Shown: positions 1-5,951, counted from the stretch's first letter. The stretch is DNA of 8,648 nucleotides from Nitrospinota bacterium (GCA_016212295.1 JACRGO010000109.1:1-8648), one strand, 5' to 3'. Translations and numbers: made by a program. Notes: a model not told the origin generated them from the letters alone.

Positions 1-15
1 CACACTTACCGATAC

Positions 16-57
16 CGCTATGTTTCGCGTGCTCAATTACTTTCACACGCCATAGCG
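16..57. repeat. Imperfect hairpin in gene-free left edge
   Basis: CGCTATG (16-22) pairs perfectly with CATAGCG (51-57), and inside it GCGTG (27-31) pairs with CACGC (46-50). This leaves a 4-nt bulge and a 14-nt loop. No T-tract follows on either strand, so it is not a standard intrinsic terminator. It may be part of another repeat element cut by the window edge. A smaller hairpin, CCAGC-AGA-GCTGG, lies at 117-129. I see no coding sequence in 1-433. Confidence 0.4.
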
Positions 58-164
58 CAGCTAATTGGCGAATAAACAATTACCAATTTCAATACGTTTC
101 AATTGAATAGAACAATCCAGCAGAGCTGGAGCAAACCAAAGATCACAAAGTTTTTTAAATACTT

Positions 165-354
165 AGCACGAATTACACTAATCAACGAATAGCACTAATA
201 GAAAATTTTTGAATTATTAACAGTCTCAAAATAGTATTGATATAACCCACCCCGGCGCTCCGCGCCACCCCTCCAAGGAGGGGAATTTTTATGTGCGTTC
301 TATTTTGAGACGGTTAATAATCCGGATAATTCGACTATTCGCGGCATTCGTGCT
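165..354. repeat. Outer imperfect inverted repeat enclosing a smaller element
   Basis: AGCACGAAT (165-173) is matched on the opposite strand by ATTCGTGCT (346-354), and CGAATAG (186-192) by CTATTCG (335-341). The spacing between the two blocks differs between arms (12 versus 4 nt), so the arms have diverged. The left arm (AGCACGAATTACACTAATC) resembles dispersed 'cacgaat/cactaat' spacer repeats common in environmental genomes. The better-preserved 214-320 element sits between the arms, as if inserted into an older palindromic repeat. Confidence 0.4.
214..320. mobile_element. 107-bp palindrome-ended MITE-like element
   Basis: The ends are 21-bp inverted repeats matching at 20 of 21 positions (214-234 and 300-320). 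Each begins TTATTAA-N2-GTCTCA and continues AAATAG. Inside are two GC-rich hairpins: GGCGC/GCGCC (254-258, 262-266) and a perfect 16-bp palindrome, CCCCTCC-AA-GGAGGGG (268-283). There is no coding capacity. The layout fits a non-autonomous REP/RAYT-type or MITE-like element. The same TTATTAA-N2-GTCTCA terminus ends the RAYT-remnant element at 4152-4800, which suggests a common mobilising enzyme. Target duplications are not obvious. Confidence 0.6.
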
Positions 355-433
355 CATGATTTTGGCTGCGTCCAAATGCCGTGGCGTGGTGAGCTAATAG
401 GTAATAATATCAAAGATTGAATATGTCAAACAA

Positions 434-874
434 CTAGGCTGCAAAAAACTTCTTCCTGAAAAATTCCAGAAACCCCATTATAAGGTAATACACCACGCCT
501 GACCAGACAAGCAGTATCGCGCCAAAAAGGACAAAATCCTTGGCCGGGTACCCTCCCCTTGTTATTTGATACCATTTGCCGGATATCCTCTCAAACGGGG
601 TCAACATGGCCTCCCGTCCATATTTTTTGAAAAAATATCCTTCGATCTCGGATTTTGTCAAACCGGACTTCAGCTTTCCCCCAATATTGTCTTTCCATTC
701 CAAACCACAGCTCATGTGGCAGTCCTCCAGGACCATTGGACACTCGCATGGACAGGCCAGGGAATGGGAAATACCCATCACGGTATCCGGCCTGTCAGGA
801 GGCCAAAAAACCATCTGGATCGCATAAAAAACACAAACCAGGAACAAGGAAAATGAAAAAACGGCGGCCTTCAT
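434..874 (-). CDS. CcmH-like cytochrome c maturation protein
   Basis: Predicted 146-aa membrane protein of the CcmH/CycL/NrfF type. In that family a periplasmic thiol pair reduces apocytochrome c or acts with the heme lyase. Residues 4-24 form an N-terminal membrane segment or signal anchor. A Cys-rich stretch follows (C41, C43, C45, C52, H53, C56; read C-P-C-E-C-P...D-C-H-M-S-C-G), then a short helical region with the family-typical KSGLTKSEIEGYFFKKYGREAML (about 69-91) leading into a proline. A second membrane segment lies at about 114-138. The usual motif is LRCxxC; this version has five cysteines. An in-frame stop sits four codons upstream, so the ATG at 874 is the first possible ATG start; no clear Shine-Dalgarno precedes it. 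It is the last gene of the operon, 51 bp after the upstream stop. No ccmE or ccmF is in the window. Family assignment is fairly sure; its exact substrate is not. Confidence 0.72.
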   Translation of the reverse strand: MKAAVFSFSLFLVCVFYAIQMVFWPPDRPDTVMGISHSLACPCECPMVLEDCHMSCGLEWKDNIGGKLKSGLTKSEIEGYFFKKYGREAMLTPFERISGKWYQITRGGYPAKDFVLFGAILLVWSGVVYYLIMGFLEFFRKKFFAA

Positions 875-876
875 AT

Positions 877-913
877 TTTAGTCACTTTAAACTTTAGCTC
901 ACTTTAGTCACTC
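877..913. repeat. TTTAGTCAC-type short direct repeats in operon spacer
   Basis: Three copies of a 10-11-bp unit occur: TTTAGTCACTT (877-887), TTTAGCTCAC (893-902) and TTTAGTCACTC (903-913). They fill almost the whole gap between two operon genes and lie directly upstream of the ATG at 874, so on the minus strand this repeat replaces any recognisable ribosome binding site. On the minus strand the unit reads (A)GTGACTAAA. Confidence 0.5.
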
Positions 914-925
914 GTACTACTACAT

Positions 926-1678
926 TCAATTCTCCCTTTTCTTGGAGCGGATAAATCGCGTGGAGACAAGGAGCGCCAGCATAACCACCCCCACCACGAG
1001 AAGGACCCCTCCCCTCTCGGCGCCCATCAACTCCGGTTGGGCCATGGGAGAAAACTGGATGTCCACTGAGGGTTTATCGTCGTCTTTCAGATAGGATATC
1101 CCAAATTTTAATATTTCCCCGTTTTTGATATCGTTTCTCTTGTAACGGAAATAGGTAAAATCTCTTTTCTCGTACAAATCAGCCGATGCGGGGGAAAGAA
1201 GAAAGTTCTTGGATCTGTAAGGCTTCTGAATATGGACCTCCAATAACTCCACGGGATATGCGGGCTGGAGATCGAAGACAAAATTCCTCGCTTTTCCAGG
1301 CTCCGGCGTGAAAGGGGCATATTGGAAATCCACAAAAAAATCAGGATAAGGAAGTTTCACAACGGTTTCGCTCCGGTCTTCCTTTCGTTTAATCTCATAG
1401 AGTTGGCAGAAATGCTGTCCACCTGGCGAGAGGGAACAGACATCGGTCAGTTTAGTGACCTCCTTGGGAAGGATGAACAGGGCCTCGGACGGAAAAGCGT
1501 CCTTGTCCTTGAATTTTCCCTCGTAAATAACCAGGACCTGCCTGGAATCATACTCAGGCATAATGGTCACTTTCATTCTGCCGATGACCAGGCCCGGCGC
1601 CGCGGCTGCCTCAGCAAGAAAAAAAATTGCCGTAAGGTGATAGAGAAGGAAGAGAAAGGTCCCTGACAAATATTTCAT
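926..1678 (-). CDS. Exported protein with C-terminal membrane anchor, function unknown
   Basis: A 250-aa protein. An N-terminal signal peptide (about 1-27, hydrophobic core SGTFLFLLYHLTAIFFLAEA, followed by AAAP) leads into an extracytoplasmic domain of about 190 residues rich in predicted beta strands. The domain has one cysteine pair, C81 and C91 (CX9C). A single membrane helix (about 223-240) ends in a basic tail, RFIRSKKREN, which would lie in the cytoplasm. The reading frame is open upstream to an ATG at 1879, but that would overlap the previous gene by about 146 bp and hide the signal peptide. I therefore place the start at 1678, where AAGG abuts the ATG. Its place between the radical SAM gene and the CcmH-like gene, and the paired cysteines, suggest a partner of the CcmH-like protein in the periplasm. 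That is inference. I do not recognise the family. Confidence 0.7.
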   Translation of the reverse strand: MKYLSGTFLFLLYHLTAIFFLAEAAAAPGLVIGRMKVTIMPEYDSRQVLVIYEGKFKDKDAFPSEALFILPKEVTKLTDVCSLSPGGQHFCQLYEIKRKEDRSETVVKLPYPDFFVDFQYAPFTPEPGKARNFVFDLQPAYPVELLEVHIQKPYRSKNFLLSPASADLYEKRDFTYFRYKRNDIKNGEILKFGISYLKDDDKPSVDIQFSPMAQPELMGAERGGVLLVVGVVMLALLVSTRFIRSKKREN

Positions 1679-1733
1679 CCTTATTATTCTAAATGAACAA
1701 GGTGGGTTTCTCAATAAGACGTCATCACATTGG

Positions 1734-3461
1734 CTACATTCCTTCAAAATCGCCGCACCTGTAACAGGTGGTTGTTGGACATGGAGGGGTCGCTTTCCCG
1801 GACAAAAAATTTTGAAATTCGCGCGCAAGGTATTCCCCCTTAACGCCGCAATCCAGAATGTCCCAGGGCAGTATCTCATCTCCTGGTATGTCTCGAAGCG
1901 CGTAAAATTCCATTTCCCATGAATTCTTCCGTATGACTGCCCGCCAATCGTCCCCGGACTCGTGGACCTTCAGCAGCAGGTCCCCTACCCTTCTGTCCCC
2001 TCTGGACAAGAGTCCCTGGAGGAGAGACCATTTAGGTTTTTCATGGATAAGTTTCAGGTTGTTAATGCCCTTCAATCCTTCCTTGATCCGCTTCAATTTC
2101 CTCTTCGCGGAGTCCTCCCCTTCCATGCCCACGCGCTGAAAAGGAGTAAACGGCTTAGGCACAAAGGGGTTCACGCTGATAGTGACCAGCCCCTTGCCGC
2201 CGCAGGCGAGCCGTTCCCTCGCGGCGCATATGTCCCTGGCCAGACTGCTGATGGCGTCGATGTCCTCCCCCGTTTCCGAGGGAAGCCCTATTAAAAAATA
2301 GAGTTTCAAATTGCTGATACCCTGGGAAAATATTTTTTCCACCGCGCCCATGAGTTCCGCATGGCTCAAGGGCTTGTTGATTGCCGAGCGCAGCCGCTCG
2401 GTTCCCGCCTCAGGCGCCACTGTGACTGTCCTGTGCCCTGAGCCGGCAAGGAGTTCAATCAATCCATCGGGAATGCATTCCAGCCGCAGGGACGACAGGG
2501 AAAACCCGCCGCCCGATTCCACTATGTATCTCGCGATGCTTACAATGTCTGTATGGTCGCAACAGGCTGAGCCCAACAGCCCTATCCTCTTTCCGTTCTT
2601 TAGTCCCCTGTCAATCTCACTTTTTATGGCTTCAAGGGAGTAAAACCTTGGCGGGCGAAACAAGTAACCCGCGAGGCAAAACCTGCAATGCCGTCCGCAG
2701 CCCCGGTTGATCTCCACCACATGCATGTCTCCAAAGACCGCCTCAGGCGCCGAGATTACGGTAGCGGTCGGGAACTTGTCCATGTCCTTAAGCCAGCGGC
2801 GCTGGACTTTTTCCGGGAAACCATGTTTCGCCTCAATGGAGGCGATGGCGCCCTTTGCGTTATATTCGATTTCATACCCGGAGGGGACATACATCCCCTT
2901 GATCTCGGCCAGACTCTTCAAGAGGTCCGCCTTGGGAAGCTTTTTGTCGAATATCCTGAAAAATTCAGGCAGGAGTTCCTCCCCTTCCCCGACCGCGAAG
3001 GCGTCGGCAAAGAGCGCAAGGGGTTCTGGATTAAAACTGGGGCAGACTCCTCCAACCAGGATAAAGGGGTCCCTTTCGCCGCGGTCCTCTTGTCTAAGCG
3101 GTATATGCGCCAAGTCCAGGATCTGAAGGACGTGGAGGTAGTCCATTTCAAAGGTGACTGAAAAGGCAATGATATCATAATGGGAAAGCGGCGTTTGGGA
3201 TTCATGGGAAAAAAGGGGGACCCCTTGTTTTTTCAAAAGACCGGAGTCTTCGGGGTCCGGCAGGAAGCACCTGTGGCAATAGACGTTTTCAAGGGAATTC
3301 AGGACCGCGTATACTTTCTGAAAACCCAGGTTTCCCATTCCCACCTGGTCGGAGTTAGGGTAGACCAGGGCCACCGAGCGGCCGGTCCAGGTCTTCTTTT
3401 CAATGGAGTTTCTTTCCCGGCTGACCCTGTCCCTGGTTTTTTCCTTTAATTTCCAGGACAT
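1734..3461 (-). CDS. B12-binding-type radical SAM protein
   Basis: A 575-aa cytoplasmic enzyme of the COG1032 / TIGR03960-like group. The N-terminal part (about 25-165) resembles the cobalamin-binding-type domain of this group, with the typical VALVYPNSDQVGMGNLGFQ (30-48) and an ILVGGVCPSFNPEP segment. The radical SAM core follows, with the iron-sulfur motif C255-x3-C259-x2-C262 (INRGCGRHCRFCLAG). Such enzymes cleave S-adenosylmethionine to start radical chemistry; the substrate here is unknown. The extreme C-terminus has a further cluster, C561-x4-C566-x2-C569, that could bind metal or an extra iron-sulfur cluster. Many relatives are fused or adjacent to a DUF2344 partner; none is seen here. 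The start lies 6 bp after the upstream stop and lacks a Shine-Dalgarno, so translation is probably coupled. The family call is firm; the reaction is not known. Confidence 0.85.
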   Translation of the reverse strand: MSWKLKEKTRDRVSRERNSIEKKTWTGRSVALVYPNSDQVGMGNLGFQKVYAVLNSLENVYCHRCFLPDPEDSGLLKKQGVPLFSHESQTPLSHYDIIAFSVTFEMDYLHVLQILDLAHIPLRQEDRGERDPFILVGGVCPSFNPEPLALFADAFAVGEGEELLPEFFRIFDKKLPKADLLKSLAEIKGMYVPSGYEIEYNAKGAIASIEAKHGFPEKVQRRWLKDMDKFPTATVISAPEAVFGDMHVVEINRGCGRHCRFCLAGYLFRPPRFYSLEAIKSEIDRGLKNGKRIGLLGSACCDHTDIVSIARYIVESGGGFSLSSLRLECIPDGLIELLAGSGHRTVTVAPEAGTERLRSAINKPLSHAELMGAVEKIFSQGISNLKLYFLIGLPSETGEDIDAISSLARDICAARERLACGGKGLVTISVNPFVPKPFTPFQRVGMEGEDSAKRKLKRIKEGLKGINNLKLIHEKPKWSLLQGLLSRGDRRVGDLLLKVHESGDDWRAVIRKNSWEMEFYALRDIPGDEILPWDILDCGVKGEYLAREFQNFLSGKATPPCPTTTCYRCGDFEGM

Positions 3462-3467
3462 AAAAAG

Positions 3468-4142
3468 TCAATTCGGCTTACCGTCAGTGGGGCAGGCAAG
3501 GGTCGGGATAATTCTTGACCAGATGATAAGGATGGGGACCAATTCGAATTCAAGGAGGTCAGCCACGGAGATCCAATCGTGGTTTTGTTGTGATTGAAGA
3601 ACACCGCTCAATGCCCTGGTCATGTCCCCATGCAGGTCGGCCAGGGATTTATCCTCAGTGGTTATGGTGTCGAAATCCAGGTCAAGGGCTCTTTTCAATA
3701 AATCCAGAAGGCTCACGAATTTTTCGAAGATTTCAATCAAGAGAACCAGCCTCCGGTTCGCTTCCGCTTCGTCATTATAGCGGAAAAATCCCGCGGTCTT
3801 CTTCGTCTCCACCACCACCTCGATCAACTGCGCGGAAGTAAGCTTTATGCTCTCCATGCTTATTTCCCTGGCGCTGGCGACAAAAACTTCCAAGGCGCGT
3901 ATTTCCTCCACGGGAATGAATTCAGGATGGCATTGCTGCTCCTCTGTCAATTCCACGCCGTTCAATAATACATGGTTCAAAACTGAATCGGCCGGCGCAG
4001 CCTCTTCCAGGATGCGTTCCAGTATGTCCTTCAAGGTCCGGCAGTCTCCCATGTTAATGACCTTGCTTTCATTATTTACTTTAATATCCAATTTTTTCTC
4101 TTTCACTGTAAAATCAAATACCCTTTTTTCACACAAAGCCAC
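3468..4142 (-). CDS. Uncharacterised helical protein, first gene of operon
   Basis: Up to 224 aa, with no signal peptide or membrane segment. The N-terminal part (about 16-80) alternates short strands and a helix (LDIKVNNESK, TLKDILERILEEA, NHVLLNGVEL) and could be a small beta-grasp-like domain. From about residue 95 it looks almost wholly helical and rich in Leu, Glu and Ala (for example RRLVLLIEIFEKFVSLLDLL). The start is uncertain. The longest form uses GTG at 4142, but its first codons lie within a CACAAAG-type spacer repeat. GTG at 4106 (reading VKEKKLDIK) is an alternative, with a GGG-rich stretch 14 nt upstream, giving 212 aa. The gene ends 6 bp before the radical SAM gene, so the two are probably coupled and may work together. 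I do not recognise the family. Confidence 0.65.
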   Translation of the reverse strand: MALCEKRVFDFTVKEKKLDIKVNNESKVINMGDCRTLKDILERILEEAAPADSVLNHVLLNGVELTEEQQCHPEFIPVEEIRALEVFVASAREISMESIKLTSAQLIEVVVETKKTAGFFRYNDEAEANRRLVLLIEIFEKFVSLLDLLKRALDLDFDTITTEDKSLADLHGDMTRALSGVLQSQQNHDWISVADLLEFELVPILIIWSRIIPTLACPTDGKPN

Positions 4143-4147
4143 AAAGG
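4130..4147. repeat. CACAAAG spacer repeat at operon 5' end
   Basis: CACACAAAGCCACAAAGG is a member of the same 'acacgaag/cacaaag' family seen at 5952-6024. It overlaps the longest possible start (4142) of the first operon gene and lies only 4 bp from the edge of the mobile element beginning near 4152. Confidence 0.45.
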
Positions 4148-4321
4148 TTACATATTGATAGTCTCATAACAGTAGCGGCATAGTCTACATATCTCTCGTT
4201 CCCAGGCTCCTGCCTCACTGCCATTAAGTTAAAGAAAATAATTTTTTTCAAGCCTGAAAGGCTGATTTATTATAGCCCAGGGCAACGCCCTAAGGTTTAT
4301 ACACATCTTGTCTCAAATGAT

Positions 4322-4421
4322 GCATCCCGGAGGGATGCCAGCCATTAGCCAGGGGTTGAGGCCTCAGGCCGATACCCCTGGTATCCGCGAAAAATTAATT
4401 AATCCGACCCCGGAGGGGTCG
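4322..4421. repeat. Left hairpin triplet of the RAYT element
   Basis: There are three palindromes. GCATCCC-GGA-GGGATGC (4322-4338) and CGACCCC-GGA-GGGGTCG (4405-4421) share the same GGA loop. CCAGGGGT/ACCCCTGG (4349-4356, 4374-4381) forms a longer stem enclosing GAGGCCTC, and is preceded by ATTAGCC. The long stem flanked by two short GGA-loop stems is the REP-like signature that would be recognised by a RAYT transposase. Confidence 0.65.
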
Positions 4422-4515
4422 CAGCCGATTCAATCAAATCCAATTTTATAAGAGGCAGCCGTTTTTTTGTTCCGAAGACGATGTGATAATGAAGGCTGCG
4501 GTATGTCGATGGCAC
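4399..4515 (-). pseudogene. Remnant of RAYT (IS200-like, REP-associated) transposase
   Basis: A 38-codon frame starting at GTG (4515). Its first residues, VPSTYRSLHYHIVFGTKKRL, match the conserved start of Y1/REP-associated tyrosine transposases (typically PSTYxSLHYHIVFxTKxR). A good ribosome binding site, AGGAGA (complement of 4521-4526), is still present. After about 28 codons the frame runs into the left hairpin arm (SAATPPGSD) and stops. The HUH motif (usually DHVHLL) and the catalytic tyrosine are missing, so no active enzyme is made. This fits an internal deletion that removed most of the gene but left its start and both flanking arms. The frame is also open upstream to 4773, but that part reads through repeat hairpins and is not protein-like. 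Confidence 0.7.
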
Positions 4516-4531
4516 GGTCTTCTCCTGCCTG

Positions 4532-4633
4532 GCACCCCTCCGGGGTGCAATCGTTATCGCATCTTTTTCCGGTGGTGTCGCCCGTTGGCACGGGCTTAAC
4601 CACCGGCTAATAGCTTCGAACCCTCCGGGTTCG
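4532..4633. repeat. Right hairpin triplet of the RAYT element
   Basis: Mirror image of the left triplet. It has GCACCCC-TCC-GGGGTGC (4532-4548), a long stem CCGGTGGT/ACCACCGG (4569-4576, 4599-4606) with an inner CCCG/CGGG, and CGAACCC-TCC-GGGTTCG (4617-4633). Loops read TCC here because the arm is inverted relative to GGA on the left. GGCTAAT, the complement of the left-arm ATTAGCC, again abuts the long stem. Stem sequences differ from the left arm while pairing is kept, so structure appears to be conserved over sequence. Confidence 0.65.
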
Positions 4634-4801
4634 GAAAATGGCAAAAAATGTGTATAAACCTTAGGCGTTATTAAGTCAGTCCTTCTGGCTTTTTTCAGAA
4701 TATTTCCCCTTAACTTAATGACAGTGAGGGAGGACCCCGGGAGCGGGAGGAAGTTTATTTTGGTTGCGGCCACGTCGCGATATAATGAGACCCTTAATAA
4801 T

Positions 4802-4827
4802 AAAAAAAGCCTGCCCGATAAACAGGC
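4802..4827 (-). terminator. Possible intrinsic terminator of the FISUMP gene
   Basis: On the minus strand GCCTG and CAGGC (complements of 4823-4827 and 4809-4813) form a 5-bp stem with a 9-nt loop, followed directly by seven T residues (complement of 4802-4808). It lies 124 bp past the stop at 4951. The stem is short, so efficiency is uncertain. Confidence 0.45.
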
Positions 4828-4850
4828 AAGCCTAAAAAGGTTTTAGAATA

Positions 4851-4940
4851 CTTCAGCCTTTCCCCTTCAGTCCTCAGCCTAAGCGCCTAACTTCAGTCCT
4901 CTGCCTTCCCTGTCAACTGGAAATTGATAACTGTCAACTG
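4851..4940. repeat. Two short direct-repeat families downstream of the FISUMP gene
   Basis: CTTCAGTCCTCAGCC (4865-4879) recurs as CTTCAGTCCTCTGCC (4891-4905), 14 of 15 identical with a 26-bp step. A partial copy, CTTCAGCC, starts at 4851. CTGTCAACTG occurs exactly twice (4910-4919, 4931-4940) with a 21-bp step; on the minus strand it contains TTGACA. Apart from these and the terminator-like hairpin I see nothing in 4801-4950. Confidence 0.55.
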
Positions 4941-4950
4941 CCTTTAATAT

Positions 4951-5919
4951 TCAATCCTTGACACAGCGAACGCTGAACCCGTTGCTCTTACCGAGGTCGT
5001 AACGGTTCACGTAACCGTAGTCGGAGGACAGGCGACGGAGCCACGCGTTTGTAGCAGTGTACTCCGTAGCCGACCACCAGCGACCGGTGTAGCCGATGGT
5101 GTCGAATGGACCGGTGAGGCTGCGGTAACCACCAGGAAGCGCTGTAAAACCACTGCTGTTGTCAGCGGATGTATTGGGGCTAGCCCAGTGAGTTGTTCCG
5201 GCTTCTTTCATTTTGCCGCCGACTACGCTTTCGCCTCCAAGATAATCCGTAAGCGTTGTCCATTCGGCGTCGGTCGGCAAGTGCCATCCCGCAGGGCACA
5301 GGCCTCTGCTGTCAGTCGCGGCAAACCAGGTATATAAACGTCCGTAAGTAGCCGCATTGCTTTCATCGCCATTATATGCCCACTGGTATGCTGACGAGGT
5401 CTCGGCTGAAATATCCACTGTGGTAGTGGGTATGGCAGTGCCGTCACGGTACTTAGTTACTTTAAGGTTCTCCTTTATCCATGTCTGTGTGCCTATTACT
5501 ACTGAGTTATAAACGTTGCCGTCAATGTCGGTTATCTGCGGCCCGGTGACCACGCCGCCCGTTGTGCCCCCGCCGGAAGAGGATTTTTTGTAAGTCGCTG
5601 TCACTGGCGTTGTCTTCCCGGCCCTTACCTGAACACTTTTCTTTCCGCTCCTGGGAGACACAATGGTATACCACGTCAAGTCCCCGAACTTTACCTCATG
5701 CGTCCCTGCCGTAACATTCACGGTCACTTTCCCTGTCCCCTTCTGCACATTATCCACGGATATCGGAGCGGCTACCTGTTTTTTCGAGGTGTCCTGCGTG
5801 GTAATCACAAGTGTGCCGGTTCCAGCTTTAGCGGCAAGGGCTGAAAATGGCGCAAGGACGGGCGCGAAAAGCCAGAAAATAAGCGTGAGAAACAAAACTT
5901 TCCTAATACTTTTTTTCAT
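4951..5919 (-). CDS. Secreted PEGA-like / FISUMP-domain protein
   Basis: A 322-aa exported protein. A signal peptide (about 1-30: KKSIRK, a hydrophobic core, then SALAA) is followed by a small beta-rich domain (about 34-111) resembling PEGA-type surface domains (GTLVITTQD, VTAGTHEVKFGD). A Ser/Gly linker (113-122, SSSGGGTTGG) leads to a Fibrobacter succinogenes major paralogous domain (TIGR02145; about 127-322). Its hallmarks are all present: DIDGNVYNSVVIGTQTWIKE (131-150), LCPAGWHLPTDAEW (207-220), FTALPGGYR (258-266), GRWWSATEY (279-287) and the ending GFSVRCVKD. C208 and C319 may form a disulfide. The protein is probably displayed on or released from the cell surface, where it may bind a ligand; the role of the domain is not established. 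AGGAG (complement of 5927-5931) lies 7 nt before the ATG. It is transcribed alone. Confidence 0.88.
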   Translation of the reverse strand: MKKSIRKVLFLTLIFWLFAPVLAPFSALAAKAGTGTLVITTQDTSKKQVAAPISVDNVQKGTGKVTVNVTAGTHEVKFGDLTWYTIVSPRSGKKSVQVRAGKTTPVTATYKKSSSGGGTTGGVVTGPQITDIDGNVYNSVVIGTQTWIKENLKVTKYRDGTAIPTTTVDISAETSSAYQWAYNGDESNAATYGRLYTWFAATDSRGLCPAGWHLPTDAEWTTLTDYLGGESVVGGKMKEAGTTHWASPNTSADNSSGFTALPGGYRSLTGPFDTIGYTGRWWSATEYTATNAWLRRLSSDYGYVNRYDLGKSNGFSVRCVKD

Positions 5920-5951
5920 GCTATTTCTCCTTTTTTTATTTTTTTATTTTA

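Larger units (their letters stand above)
4152..4800. mobile_element. Mirror-image REP/RAYT element with internally deleted transposase
   Basis: The outer ends read GTCTCAT (4161-4167) and ATGAGAC (4785-4791), flanked on the right by TTAATAA (4794-4800), so the right end read inward is TTATTAA-N2-GTCTCA. Inside, two arms of about 220 bp face each other. CCTCACTGCCATTAAGTTAA (4213-4232) matches 4710-4729 on the other strand at 19 of 20 positions, and CCTAAGGTTTATACACAT (4289-4306) matches 4648-4665 at 18 of 18. Each arm carries three hairpins in mirror order. Left: 4322-4338, 4349-4381, 4405-4421. Right: 4532-4548, 4569-4606, 4617-4633. Only a RAYT gene start remains between them. It is probably a non-autonomous deletion derivative of an IS200-like/REP-associated element. 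It lies within about 20 bp of the first operon gene, so it may have displaced or replaced that operon's promoter. Confidence 0.7.

Noticed and set aside
268-290. CCCCTCC-AA-GGAGGGG followed by AATTTTT as a terminator of the CcmH-like operon
   Set aside because: The T-tract is on the plus strand side, the wrong direction for the minus-strand operon, and the hairpin is part of a repeat element.
1679-1879. Upstream extension of the exported protein gene to an ATG at 1879
   Set aside because: It overlaps the radical SAM coding region by about 146 bp, and the extra residues do not look like protein. Starting at 1678 exposes a clear signal peptide.
2688-3161. Plus-strand open frames of 139-157 codons opposite the radical SAM gene
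   Set aside because: They are antisense shadows of a well-supported gene, with no recognisable domains or ribosome binding sites.
4516-4773. A longer reading frame (124 aa) covering the RAYT remnant
   Set aside because: Its first 86 residues are translated from the hairpin arm of the element. Only the part from the GTG at 4515 resembles a known protein and has a ribosome binding site.
4851-4940. Regular direct repeats as a CRISPR array
   Set aside because: Units are only 10-15 bp, in two copies each, with 26- and 21-bp steps and no spacers of proper length; no cas genes are near.
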